Numbered from the stretch's first letter, positions 9,245 to 21,343 are shown. The stretch is 64,000 nt of DNA from Molanna angustata (GCA_963576475.1 OY754970.1:38033447-38097446); one strand, 5' to 3'. The notes: generated from the sequence alone by a model not told the origin. Translations and numbers: made by a program.

Positions 9245-11615
9245 AAAGAATGATGTATCGGAGTTCTTGGTCCTATTATGACCATAAATTAATAATTTAT
9301 CGACGTTCTTGGTCCTATTATAGTCATAAAAGAATTCTTCGTCCTATTATAGTCATAAAAGAATTTTGGCACATTAAGTGCAGTGTCTGCAAGGTTTTAG
9401 AGTTTTCCGCACTCTTCGTATGTTCTTTATGTGTTCTTTCAGAGTTTTGCAAAGAGCCGTTATTAGTCCCCATAAGCAGAACGGGTGGTGGTGGAGGAAG
9501 AACAGTCATAAAATAATAATTTATCGACGTTCTTGGTCCTATTATGGCTATAGAAGAATAATTCATCAACACTCTTGGTCCTATTATGGCTATAAAAGAA
9601 TAATTTATCAACGTTCTTTGTCCTATTATGGCTATAGAAGAATAATTCATCAACACTCTTGGTCCTATTATGGCTATAAAAGAATAATTTATCAACGTTC
9701 TTTGTCCTATTATGGCTATAGAAGAATAATTCATCAACACTCTTGGTCCTATTATGGCTATAAAAGAATAATTTATCAACGTTCTTTGTCCTATTATGGC
9801 TATAGAAGAATAATTCATCAACACTCTTGGTCCTATTATGGCTATAAAAGAATAATTTATCAACGTTCTTTGTCCTATTATGGCTATAGAAGAATAATTC
9901 ATCAACACTCTTGGTCCTATTATGGCTATAAAAGAATAATTTATCAACGTTCTTTGTCCTATTATGGCTATAGAAGAATAATTCATCAACACTCTTGGTC
10001 CTATCATGGCTATAAAAGAATAATTTATCAACGTTCTTTGTCCTATTATGGCTATAGAAGAATAATTCATCAACACTCTTGGTCCTATCATGGCTATAAA
10101 AGAATAATTTATCAACGTTCTTTGTCCTATTATGGCTATAGAAGAATAATTCATCAACACTCTTGGTCCTATCATGGCTATAAAAGAATAATTTATCAAC
10201 GTTCTTTGTCCTATTATGGCTATAGAAGAATAATTCATCAACACTCTTGGTCCTATTATGGCTATAAAAGAATAATTTATCAACGTTCTTTGTCCTATTA
10301 TGGCTATAGAAGAATAATTCATCAACACTCTTGGTCCTATTATGGCTATAAAAGAATAATTTATCAACGTTCTTTGTCCTATTATGGCTATAGAAGAATA
10401 ATTCATCAACACTCTTGGTCCTATTATGGCTATAAAAGAATAATTTATCAACGTTCTTTGTCCTATTATGGCTATAGAAGAATAATTCATCAACACTCTT
10501 GGTCCTATCATGGCTATAAAAGAATAATTTATCAACGTTCTTTGTCCTATTATGGCTATAGAAGAATAATTCATCAACACTCTTGGTCCTATCATGGCTA
10601 TAAAAGAATAATTTATCAACGTTCTTTGTCCTATTATGGCTATAGAAGAATAATTCATCAACACTCTTGGTCCTATCATGGCTATAAAAGAATAATTTAT
10701 CAACGTTCTTTGTCCTATTATGGCTATAGAAGAATAATTCATCAACACTCTTGGTCCTATCATGGCTATAAAAGAATAATTTATCAACGTTCTTTGTCCT
10801 ATTATGGCTATAGAAGAATAATTCATCAACACTCTTGGTCCTATTATGGCTATAAAAGAATAATTTATCAACGTTCTTTGTCCTATTATGGCTATAGAAG
10901 AATAATTCATCAACACTCTTGGTCCTATCATGGCTATAAAAGAATAATTTATCAACGTTCTTTGTCCTATTATGGCTATAGAAGAATAATTCATCAACAC
11001 TCTTGGTCCTATCATGGCTATAAAAGAATAATTTATCAACGTTCTTTGTCCTATTATGGCTATAGAAGAATAATTCATCAACACTCTTGGTCCTATCATG
11101 GCTATAAAAGAATAATTTATCAACGTTCTTTGTCCTATTATGGCTATAGAAGAATAATTCATCAACACTCTTGGTCCTATCATGGCTATAAAAGAATAAT
11201 TTATCAACGTTCTTTGTCCTATTATGGCTATAGAAGAATAATTCATCAACACTCTTGGTCCTATCATGGCTATAAAAGAATAATTTATCAACGTTCTTTG
11301 TCCTATTATGGCTATAGAAGAATAATTCATCAACACTCTTGGTCCTATTATGGCTATAAAAGAATAATTTATCAACGTTCTTTGTCCTATTATGGCTATA
11401 GAAGAATAATTCATCAACACTCTTGGTCCTATTATGGCTATAAAAGAATAATTTATCAACGTTCTTTGTCCTATTATGGCTATAGAAGAATAATTCATCA
11501 ACACTCTTGGTCCTATCATGGCTATAAAATAATAATTTATCGACTATCTTGGTCGTATTATGGCCATTAAAAAAAATTTTATCGACGTTCTTGGTGCTAT
11601 TTTGGCCTTATAAGT
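9245..11615. repeat. 42/84-bp satellite array, 24 higher-order units
   Basis: The core (about 9508-11530) alternates two 42-bp monomers. One has TCATCAACACTCTTGGTCC and the other TTATCAACGTTCTTTGTCC, together an 84-bp unit repeated 24 times. Older diverged monomers flank it. About 140 bp of non-repeat sequence (9365-9505) interrupts the left part. Because 42 is a multiple of 3 and no monomer frame contains a stop, the array is open for about 730 codons on + and on -. Neither strand has non-repeat coding sequence, splice context or codon bias, so I treat the frames as a by-product. Confidence 0.95.
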
Positions 11616-11775
11616 TTTGTGCTGATACTGCGCTACCAAACAATCTTTAAAACATTTTGTAGTTGTAAAAACGAAAAATTCTCGAAACACAACAAAAGTA
11701 TGTACATATATTATATTTATGCTTTATTCATCGACATCTTGGTTTGGTCCGCGTAATCTTAGATTATATGTATAT

Positions 11776-12060
11776 GATATATTTATTTATTTATTTATTT
11801 ATTTATTGATTCACGGCTCAAAGCCCTTTACAAAATTAAATATTACATGACACAGCATAAACAAAAGAAAACAATTTATAAACATCTAGACATAACAACG
11901 GTAGCAGAGGATATATAACGAAAAATAAAAACATATAAGGTAGGTAAATTAAACAACAAAGTACATACATTAAAAACCAAAGAATAAATAAATAAAAAAA
12001 ACTCAAATAAAAAATACTACATAGCATGAACATAAGAATATTACTGACTGAATGAATAAA
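11776..12060 (-). mobile_element. LINE 3'-end-like region (minus)
   Basis: (ATTT)n at 11778-11806 is followed by GATTCACGGCTCAAAGCCC and TTACAAAATTAAATATTAC. This is the layout of the reverse complement of an insect non-LTR 3' UTR. No coding sequence remains. Confidence 0.4.
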
Positions 12061-12061
12061 A

Positions 12062-13195
12062 ATGAAAATGAATGGTATATAATTCTATGTGCGTAATAAT
12101 AATAATTTTATGCGTAATAAGTGCAAGCTGAATTATAAAAATATTTAGTTTCGGTGCTATAATTCCCTATAATTAACAAGCATCATAATGGTGATGTGCT
12201 TGAGTTAAATTCTTATATGATTTCATAAAAAATGTATGTATCATTATTGAGCAATGATTAGCGATTCACCTTACACTTTCGAGGTTGTCAATATTTATAT
12301 TCTTTTGTGTGATATGTTATTTGTGTAAATTTTAATTTTATGTGTGTTAGATTAAAGTGATGACAATTTTTGTCTAGGTACTTCATTAGAACTACTCCGT
12401 TCCGAGTGGTAGGTACGGCAAGAGTTAACCAATGACATCATCATTCCGATGACATAGATGTGATGATTTTAAGTAAGTTGGAAAAGCGGACGAATCAGGG
12501 TTCGCAAAATAAAACGAGTGGGTTGTGGCTATCGCTATACTCCTCACTACCAAGTTACTCCACAAAGTATTCACAATTTGTACGGAATGTTTTCAGCGTT
12601 TTCTTGAAATGAGTTTGTTAAATTATTTTTGATTTAAATATTTTACTATGTAAACTTGATAATTTTTCAATGCCATTATATGAAAGTAATGTGCCTTTTA
12701 AGCAATTTTAAAATAAAAATATCAAATTTTATGTTTCCTTTGTTTGGGGTCATTTTGATATATTTGACAGTTAAAGAAATTCAGAAGCACTAATCAGATA
12801 TACTTCAAAATCTAATGATGTGTAAGCGAGTATTAGATATTATACAAATTTGCATTATTCGAACTTCAAACTTCTTGTTGAACTTCGTCATCTCATGAGG
12901 GGAATTTTGAATTACAGACCAACGGCTCTACTAAACGAAAAAGAAGAAGCAAAATTTGAAAAGAATCGAATGAGTAGTTTAGTCTATAATCAATACAGTA
13001 GAATAAACACGGCGTACATAGCACATAGTACATAGCACACACGCAGATTTATTGTGATGAAACTTTCAAAATATAATTTTAGCATGATACTAGTTGATAA
13101 TCTGCAATAAAAATAACTTTAAAAATTGCGAATTCATAACTCTCCACTAGAGATAGAGAGTTAAAACCTAGTTAAGGTACACCGAGAAAACAACG
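12062..13195. other. Intron sequence, nothing recognised
   Basis: AT-rich. The segment at 12395-12570 is somewhat more GC-rich but has no motif or open frame of note. Confidence 0.5.
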
Positions 13196-13204
13196 AAGAA
13201 GCAA

Positions 13205-13385
13205 AAACCCAGATTTCCGTTTGAAAAATCGTAAATAAAGAGACAGGAAGGAGAAGTGTGAGATGTCCTCAGACATGGTGGTCAGATTGTGTCAAATGAG
13301 TGCGGCGTTCCCAGGACAGGGACGAGAATAAGAAAAGGGGGAGGCCTATGTTCAACTTTGGAGGCAGACAGACTAATGATAACAA
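13205..13385 (+). pseudogene. RTE-like LINE C-terminal fragment
   Basis: The + strand around 13262-13300 reads RRCPQTWWSDCVK, then AQDR-like (SQDRDENK), and the nucleotide end GGGGAGGCCTATGTTCAAC corresponds to the EAYVQ-type LINE ending. It is heavily decayed. Confidence 0.5.
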
Positions 13386-13389
13386 AGTT

Positions 13390-14105
13390 TTTTTTTGTTT
13401 TTAAATCAATATTTTTAGGAATTAATTTTAAGGACACGAAACACATATAGCGCTCGTCACATCATTCGCAAACATTGACGCAAAAGCCATGGTACTTAAC
13501 ATATTGTTTTGGTCAACGCATTGCATCACAGTGAGGTTATATGTAGTAACGAAGGCGTAATGAAATTATAACAATAATCACTCGACTATTATTCATTAGA
13601 ATACATCGTCAGCCAGCGTGACTCTTGCAATGTAACAGTGGTACAATCGTACGTCAGTGAATATTTTCCCGCGAATGACGCGATGCGACGGTCCACTGAG
13701 TCATCGCCGGGCTAAGAACGTGAATCCGCCCAACCGACTACCAAGAAACCCAAGGATTCGGCCTCTAGATGTTTCCATGTAGTCACTATTAATTGCCTCG
13801 ACGATGTTTCGTAACTATACCTACGTTTGACGAATACCTATACAAAATGAATATCAAAAATGAATACCTTATAAACAAAATGTAAAGCCACCTATTAAAT
13901 GGGAGGATGAAATTTGTTCAAATCGCTTCACAGCACGCAATGTCAGATCGATTAAATACTATATAGATTCTATCACCAAATTTACAACAATCAACAATGT
14001 AATTTATACACGAATCAAATTCAATATTCTGTATACTAAATTAAGAAATTTCTGTACACGATGCTGTAAACTACCTATATCTGGTTCATCACTTTTCTTT
14101 ACTTT
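13390..14105. other. Intron sequence, nothing recognised
   Basis: No open frame or repeat was identified. 13600-13800 is relatively GC-rich (CGCGAATGACGCGATGCGAC) without a recognisable function. Confidence 0.45.
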
Positions 14106-14226
14106 TCAGGTTCATACAGCTATTGTTTATCTAGAAATTTCTACGTTTAAATTCTAAACCATTTTCAAGCTCATTTTGGCATTTCCATTTTCGATTCATT
14201 ACTATGGTCCAGTATTAATTCATACA

Positions 14227-14415
14227 TCAATGGCTCCGTAGCCCGTTGTAGGCCTTGACCTCCTCCAGCATTTTCGGTATCTCCCTTTTTCCTGACGTCC
14301 TCCAGTCCCCGATGTCAATATTGTTAAGGTCACACAGGATCACAGATTTTTTAGCGAGTTTTACCACCACTTTTCGTACTGAAGTAGAAACAGTGAGGTC
14401 CGTCCCGCATAACAT
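14227..14415 (-). pseudogene. Possible LINE C-terminal remnant
   Basis: The minus frame ends MLEEVKAYNGLRSH and stops, resembling the short C-terminal ends of some insect non-LTR ORFs. The upstream part (DIGDWRTSGKREIPK) is not diagnostic. Confidence 0.3.
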
Positions 14416-15439
14416 TTTGTACGACTTGACTAGCGCGAAACAGGAACGACGTGAGCGACAATATCAATTAGGTATACCTTGTTTCAAATAATCAAGACAC
14501 TAATTTAAAAATCAAAAATATTGCTAAAGTTTTACATGTAACAAATTAAATGTATATCGAAGAAATCACGCAAAGTTTGGGGTGTTCTTTCGGAATTATT
14601 TCTTATCGAGAGGATTTTCAAATATTCTTGAACTAACAAGCTGTAAACTACAATTTATCAATGTCTTGAGTATCAAGACGATAATTTCATTTTTGAATGA
14701 GTAAACGCCAATGCAACTAATCGCATTTGAATGCCTGTGCGGCCAATTCGGTATTATGTATATTCAAACGGAGTAGTTCTTTATTCCTTTAAATCATACT
14801 TCCAATATCTAAATAGTTTAAAACGGATGCTGATTCAAATGAATATAATACAGAAACCAGAAAAAATGATTACCTCAAATTAATAATATTGACACACTAA
14901 TGACAAATAGCTATATAGGTATGTTGTTTGATAAAGACAAATCAAAATAATATAGACGCGGGTCATATGGGTGAAACGATGACTTTCGATAATATATTGA
15001 TACCATTTCTAAATCGTCTTTTGATATGACTACTTATACTATTTATATATTATCTATGTCAAGTAATAATTCGTCAAGTACTGGTGATGTTTCTGGCAAA
15101 AGTAATTTATTTGGGTCGGTTATCTGTGTGATATTATTGATTTCGTATTTCGGCCTTGTTACTTCACGTCTCATAACACAAGGAAAATTGTCAGAACGAC
15201 CCTGTATTACTAATAATGTCGGGCATATTATATACGTACACTTTACGTGACAAACCTTCGTGCTTCTACAAATGAGTGGTGCGAATATAGGATATTGGAG
15301 AGGCCTTTAGATTAGCTTAATAAAACATTTTAGATCGATGTATGAGTTGGATTTAAGTTGTTTTAAAAACATGTGCCAAAAAGAAATATTATAAGTGTTT
15401 CTTTTTTACGCTTAACTATTATAAAATATTATATTTTAT

Positions 15440-15580
15440 TTTCCATCGCCGGGAGCATGTTGAGGATCTGTGCGACGATATAGGCTGAAATGGGTCGCAC
15501 GGCATAGGGCGGAGTGGAAAGAAAGATTTTGAAGAAAGAGGTTTTGCTGCAAGACAATAATTGAGATTGATATGAGAGAA
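15440..15580 (+). pseudogene. Possible LINE fragment
   Basis: GCGACGATATAGGCTGAAAT then GGGTCGCACGGCATAGGGC and GGAAAGAAAGATTTTGAAG resemble the RLxWxxHxxR and ERKI part of degenerate RT C-termini. The match is weak. Confidence 0.3.
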
Positions 15581-16048
15581 TGATTTAAGAGTCAGAATTC
15601 CGTTAGTGAAGTTGTTCTATTAGCTCAATTTCGTTTTTATAATTACTTGTATATTTTTATAATTTTATCTCTGTATTTATTGATGTTAATAAATATTAAG
15701 ATTGAGAAAAAATAAAGCTAATCGATCTTTTCTTATTAGGACTATTATTGATTGCATTTGGTGAAAAAAAAAATGACTCAAAAACTAGAAATATGTTTAT
15801 AGCTCGGGTTTTTAATTATGCTTTTTTTTCTCTCGGTGTAGACAACTATAATAATACAGGATTAAAGTATTCTTTGAAAGGTAGAATAATAGGTATAGTA
15901 ATATAATGATCCGTTGGCATTTGAAATATTTTGAGATTATGTCCCTAAAGTTTTAGGGTGAATATTACAAAAGATAGCTGAATTCTCGTGTCTCGTGAAA
16001 CTGTCGATAAGTTTACCGCTTTACATTTTTGAAGTTGCATTGTTTCAG

Positions 16049-16261
16049 GGCTTGGGTTTATTCCTAGTTTGCCGTTTGGCATTTCCCATAAGTTCAGGCG
16101 GGAGGTCGCGGGAACCTCGCGAGTCTCGTTTCCCAAGGGTATCCAGGGAGCCCAGAACGCCCAGGGTTCCGCGGACACCTAGAGTCCCTCGGATGCCGAG
16201 GGAGCCGCGGCTATCTCGTAAGTCGAGAGCCCCATCACCGCCACGGATCTTCGGACGGTAG
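16049..16261 (+). CDS. Tetraspanin gene 1, candidate alternative last exon (Arg/Pro/Ser-rich tail)
   Basis: A strong acceptor (GCATTGTTTCAG, ending at 16048) opens a phase-0 frame of 70 codons ending in TAG. The first residues [12 protein letters not shown] continue TM4 after LGAGLIH, in the position where other tetraspanins have a sequence of the type QLLGIVFACCLAR. A cytosolic tail follows, rich in Arg, Pro and Ser with a rough PR-x triplet repeat (about residues 20-60). The tail DNA is strikingly GC-rich, with a 9-bp periodicity. An internal perfect donor (GTAAGT at 16218) could instead make this an internal exon joined in phase 1 to 18872. No transcript evidence is available, and an RNA-binding SR-like fragment of other origin is the alternative reading. 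Confidence 0.5.
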   Translation, partial: GLGLFLVCRLAFPISSGGRSREPRESRFPRVSREPRTPRVPRTPRVPRMPREPRLSRKSRAPSPPRIFGR

Positions 16262-17100
16262 TATCCGATTCTTCAGACGTCAGTGAAAGGTCTGTCTAAT
16301 TCAAGTTCACCACCAGCTTTGTCACCTGTCTTTATTGTTGCGACTACCATACATCACCCATTATTTTTTGGCATATCACCGGTTAACTAAACCTGCATGT
16401 ATTTGGGTGCCTATTATACGTTTGCCTTCCCAATGCTAAAACTACAATAAATTTGCTCTCAGTTTAACAAAGGAAGTTCCTGGCACATTGGAGAGAAAAT
16501 TCGCCTGCTGCTGCGTTCAAGATAATGTGTAGGTTGGTGCATATGTACAAACTTCACCAAACCTACAGCAAATTAATCGATATGCGTATGTGCTAAAACA
16601 GAAGTGTATGACGATAGGTTCTGACTTTTAGATTATCCCCAAAAATGATTGTATGTATTTTTGAGACTTGTTATGAGAGAATCTTTAGGCAAAATTCTAA
16701 AAAACAAATGATCGTCTTACCATGTTTTTTATTATACCCTTGGTGACCTGCTCTATTCATTGTACAACATTATAATGCTTTTAAAGTTGACCTATTAAAT
16801 TACTTAACACGGGTTTGCTTCTCTACTAACACGGTTTTTACTATAATACCTTGCATGATTATATCAATGGGTTGACGATCTCCAGTGTTTTATTTTATTT
16901 TCATTTTTCTACTTCAGGATTTATTTAATCTTGTGCTGTTTTCTTTGAATAGATTTGGAGACACTTTTATTTTTAAATTTTACCTTACATGGGGAGCCTA
17001 GACAAATTTGTTTGTATAATAATTAATGTTAATCATATTATTGCTACTCTTTTGAATATATTCGATTATTACAACAGAACTGTGGTAAAAATCACACATC
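16262..17100. other. Intron sequence
   Basis: AT-rich. It contains a strong acceptor at 16916-16917 followed by a phase-0 hydrophobic frame of 27 codons (16918-17001), discussed as a finding. Confidence 0.4.
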
Positions 17101-17105
17101 ATGTG

Positions 17106-17400
17106 ACTAAATAAAAGTGGTAGTGTGCCGTACACATAGCCAGACAGGGTAATCCCAGATGGGCACCCTGAAAACTCCAACGAAGACCATGGACAGACAA
17201 GAGGAACATTGGCACCCCTTAAAATATGGTCTTATGACATTATCCAGTTGACTGGAAGAACCTGGATTCGGAGGAAACAAGATAGAAACGAGTGGAAGCA
17301 GATGGAAGAGACCATATCCAGCAGTGGATAGAAGAGCGCCAAGGAAGATGATGGAAAACAAAATCGGACAAACAGCTCTCTGATACACAAACATCATAAT
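17106..17400 (+). pseudogene. LINE reverse transcriptase C-terminal fragment
   Basis: In one + frame, 17230-17330 reads SYDIIQLTGRTWIRRKQDRN then EWKQMEETISSSG and a stop. This matches the DDI..G..W...A.DR..WK.MEE ending of RTE-like LINEs. The upstream part is decayed. Confidence 0.65.
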
Positions 17401-17494
17401 TAATACTTATAAAACATAACTCAATGCAGATTTTTTTTTGCAAAACTCGATGCATTTTTTCTATTAGTTGAATACAAGTTTAGGTTTGGGCGAA

Positions 17495-17749
17495 TCAAAT
17501 AAGAATAAGAGGTAGTACATCGTAACATCGTAAGATGTAGTAGACAGAGAAAGATGGAATGTTTCCGTCATTTCCAAAGAATGCAAACCACCAAACTCCT
17601 TTGTGTTGAATTACATACTCAGATTCATAGGATTCATCTTCGGTGAAGATTTCTTCAGACAGGAAATTTACTTCACAGGTCGAATGCTCTGGAGAACAAA
17701 CTACGTAGGGTATATGTATCACAAAGAAGAAGAAGGATGAATCAAACAT
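17495..17749 (-). pseudogene. Open segment of unknown origin
   Basis: The minus frame of 84 codons has a compositionally protein-like middle (CEVNFLSEEIFTEDESYESE, then VIQHKGVWWFAFFGN). I do not recognise a family. It could be a decayed transposase or retro-copy, or chance. Confidence 0.25.
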
Positions 17750-18239
17750 ACAATTTTGTTAGAAATAACGGAGAATAATTTTCTGGTTTGGAAATAGAAT
17801 TTTACTAATATTTTAAGACTATGAACTGATTTCTTTGCTTCATAACCTGGGAAACTTGTATGTAATACGATTACCTAACGTCCAAGACAATAAGCGTGGA
17901 AAGCGAAACTAACAATCTTTTTGCTAAACCAATTATGTTAAACAGTGCTTAGTATCTGATCTTACTAAATTAGGGAGGATAAAGTCAAACGTTATTGAAT
18001 CCTATTAGTGACAAAACGTTGAAAAAAAACAAAATCAAATCAAGTATATATGTATTATTATTGACACTTTCCTGAAATACCTAGAAACTCATAAAAAAAC
18101 TTGTACAGGAAAAATGTATAGGTACATTAGGACCACACCAATTTTGATTTGTACCCAAGTGTTTCCATAAATGGTTTACAATAAGATACTTTATGAAGGA
18201 AAAAACATTAGTTATAGCAAGAGGAAGAATAAACAAGAT

Positions 18240-18660
18240 TGAAATAAAACATAACATAGTAAAAAATAAAAATAATAAAATAAATAACCAGTTAACCAGT
18301 CAAGAAATGAAAAAAAAAGAAAACAGTTAACACGTACCCACATATAAGTTAAAAAGTATTCTTTTCACACAACATTAAAAAGTTTTCTTTTAAAAACTGC
18401 AAAATCGTTATTTAGAATATCTCTATCAGACTTAATGACAGAATTATACAATTTACAACTGCGTCTGACAAAAGAGTTCTGCGAATAATTAGTCTTACAC
18501 ATAGGAATAGCAAATAATTCATTCGATCTATAAGTACTGCGTAAAGGGCAACGAAAGGCAATTTTCTCCAGCAGATATGCAGAATCCACAAAGCAATTCA
18601 CTATTTTAAATAAAAATATCAAATCGAACACCTTTCTACGCTTATTTAAACTTAATTTTA
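18240..18660 (-). pseudogene. Jockey-like LINE C-terminal fragment
   Basis: On the minus strand, 18631-18365 reads FRCPLRSTYRSNELFAIP then CKTNYSQNSFVRRSCKLYNS. This is the conserved C-terminal RT segment (RTNYxxNSFxPRxxxLYN) of Jockey/CR1-type elements. An A-rich 3' UTR-like region follows downstream on the minus strand. Confidence 0.65.
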
Positions 18661-18871
18661 ATAAGTCTTCTTTTTTATCCTTCCTCAGCCTGCCTCTGTC
18701 TTCCGCAGATTCCAGATTCTTCTAGAGCCAACCGGACAATGTCATTTGACCATCTTTGTGGGATCTACAACCGCTCCTCTTATCTATTTTATAGCCTCTT
18801 GTGTTTTCTTATGTGTAGATAGGTAACAAGTGTTCTTTAACTTGTTTAATGTTTTTTTACCCTGATTTCAG

Positions 18872-18988
18872 GTTTCCGGTCTGATCTGTATTATACTGTT
18901 TATAATCAATCTGGGCCAAACACCACCAGCTGAACCATCCAGCCCTCCACCGGTTGTAGAGACATTACTGCACGAATCAAAATATTGA
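18872..18988 (+). CDS. Tetraspanin gene 1, terminal exon (short Pro-rich tail)
   Basis: The acceptor CCTGATTTCAG ends at 18871 and the phase-0 frame runs 38 codons to TGA. VSGLICIILFIINLGQ finishes TM4, so the join reads LGAGLIH+VSGLICIILFI, matching the LGxxxVxxxGxxxxxxLA pattern of family TM4 segments. The tail is short and proline/acid-rich (TPPAEPSSPPPVVETLLHE). AATAAA follows the stop closely at 19007. Both this exon and 16049-16261 start with xxGL at the same TM4 position, suggesting they are alternatives rather than consecutive exons. Confidence 0.7.
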   Translation, partial: VSGLICIILFIINLGQTPPAEPSSPPPVVETLLHESKY

Positions 18989-19006
18989 CGAATTAAAGTT
19001 TTCGCG

Positions 19007-19012
19007 AATAAA
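19007..19012 (+). other. Candidate polyadenylation signal
   Basis: AATAAA lies 18 bases after the stop of the 18872 exon. The very short 3' UTR it implies is possible, but AATAAA is frequent in AT-rich DNA. Confidence 0.35.
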
Positions 19013-20695
19013 GTACCTATTCATGAATCTTCCTAAAAAGCCACACTTTTGTGACATAACAAGCCTATACCAAAATTATATGTGCCTTTATCAATGTATT
19101 TTTCGAAAACATTTGAATTGTAAGAAAAACTGTCCCATTTTGTCACTTGTCATCCAAGTGATAACTTTGACTGAGAGAATAAGAAAAAAAATTATAAACC
19201 AGAATTCCGTTTATATTATCAAGAATACATTTTTTAAGAGAAATCTGTTTTTTGGATAGCAAGTTTTTTCTCAGTGATGGTTATCAATTGCACAAAATAT
19301 TTTTGAGGTATATTTCAATGAGCCTTTTATGCGAGATATTTTTAAGAATTATATAGTATAACGACGGGTACAAAGTACATTAATTACTAAAAGAATTAAC
19401 AATTTATGATTAGGCCATAATATTATATTTTCCTCGTTGAGTTGTATGCACTACATACATACTAGAGAAGCCATCTTTGTTCGATCTATTTTTTATTTGT
19501 TGCCAATGACAATATTTACACCAGTCGATGGAAAAAAATGCTGGTAAGAAGTAGTACGCATCGTTCCACATTGAAACACAAGTTTCACTGTTAAGAATGA
19601 ATAATTAAATGCATTTATAGTTTTTATATAAGCATATTTGATGATCCACTTACGTATTGTAAATATTGATTAAAAAAATCGAATGTATTAGTACTGCTAA
19701 ATGAAGATATCTTAACCCCTTTTCCACTTATGTAACAGTTTTCTATATTTATAAGAAAAATTATTAGTTTTAAACATTTTTGAATTTATTTCAAGGTACA
19801 TAAGAAGTTGGAACGTGCATATTAGTAAAAATTTTCGTCTCTAGTATGTAGTACATATACCTCGATATTTTCCTAAATTCGCAGCTTTTAATTTTGATAT
19901 ATTTTAAAAATTATCGTGATTGTATTATGTTTATAATTTTCTAGGTGGAGGTAGATGTTATTAGTTTTAAGTTTAGATATGTTCTGTATTTTTTGCGTAT
20001 TTTATAATGTATAGTTGACCTTTTACGCATTTATTTTACGAATGTAATAAGTATATAATTAATTACTATACTATAATTATTGTCTTCCTCCGCACAATGA
20101 CGCCATTGTGGGTCACGTCGCATAAATGCATACATTATAATGTCTAGATCCTCGACATTTGGTGGAATTATTTTTTATAGTAAATCCTATTAAATTTCCG
20201 TGGTGGGAAATCCCAAGTTTTTGAACCACATGTTTCCTCACTGGGCACGGAAGTTTTAGTGGTTATCAAATTCAGCTTTGCAAGACACTCGGATCAACTT
20301 TTATTTGGTAGATTTCGGACAGAAACTTTATGACGTCTAAAACTTTAAAAATTTGTGCCGTATTTCGTTTTCTAAAGATTAATTGATAACATCAGATAAA
20401 AAAACATGTGCCTCAAATGAGGATTGTGTAAAATAGGTACTTACGTAATAATATAATATCTATTTTAAAGTAATTTGTCGCGGAAATTCAAAATCAAAGC
20501 TAATGGTAATCATCATTCACGACGACTGCCTTCGTTCGACGAGTTTCGTCAGAATGATTCGAGAAAAAGTTTCATGATTATGGACTTGGATCAAGAAGTT
20601 ACAGTTTCAAACATTGAACACAGAACATTGCTTTAGTAGAGAGTATTATTTATTAAAATGAAACCCTTCAAATCGAACAAATTGATCATTTACTA
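19013..20695. other. 3' UTR or intergenic, nothing recognised
   Basis: AT-rich. Short open frames only (for example 19023-19259), none with a motif. Confidence 0.5.
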
Positions 20696-20699
20696 GAGG

Positions 20700-21030
20700 T
20701 TTTTTTTTGGTCTGATATTTTTTTTTTTTATATTAAATATTTATTTTTCATTAAAAATACAAAAGTACATTTGAAAATTAGAAACAAACAATAATTCAAA
20801 AGTATTGCCCCATTAAAAGTGCGGACACTTGTGTATGGGGCAAGAGTAACATTTAAATAGTATTAACAATAAGAGAAAAAAAAACTATTCTAAACTAATT
20901 CTTACAACGGATATTAATTTTTTATACATAATTTTATACAGTTAATGGCAGCTTGTTATTGGGTGCGTGTCAAATAACCATCCGACACAGCACCCATCAG
21001 CCGCCCGAGACATAAAACAAAATAAAAAAA
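20700..21030. mobile_element. LINE-tail-like AT block plus SINE B fragment
   Basis: A T-rich start (TATTTATTTTTCATTAAAAA) and the low-complexity stretch look like a minus-strand LINE 3' end. From 20941, GGCAGCTTGTTATTGGGTGC and CCCGAGACATAAAACAA belong to SINE family B. Confidence 0.4.
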
Positions 21031-21126
21031 TCAAATTATATTCGCATATATGTACGCGCACATGCATTGGTACTCAAGCTCCTTTATATTCAATTCCATC
21101 TTTGAATAACATCAACTAGATTATAT

Positions 21127-21343
21127 TTTTGATGCATAAGCTTTTGTCTATTTCGATGCATCAGTTTTTGTCTATTTTCACGCATCAGTTTTCATCTATT
21201 TTGACGTATCAGTTTTCGTCCATTTTGATATATCACTTTTTATACATTTTGATGCATCAATTTTAGTTTATTTTGATGCATCAGTGTTTATCTGTTTTTA
21301 CTCATCTGTTTTCGTCTAATCACTTTTTGTCTATTTCGAATAC
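21127..21343 (+). repeat. Diverged minisatellite, about 28-30 bp
   Basis: Around seven to eight imperfect copies of TTTTGATGCATCAGTTTTYG with a variable TCTAT linker. It is old and strongly diverged. Confidence 0.75.

Noticed and set aside
9324..11570. Two repeat proteins of about 730 residues, one on each strand
   Set aside because: Both arise from a 42-bp tandem repeat whose length is a multiple of three. There are no splice sites, signal peptide or non-repeat domain.
15026..15250. 74-codon + frame
   Set aside because: No motif, no splice sites and AT-driven composition.
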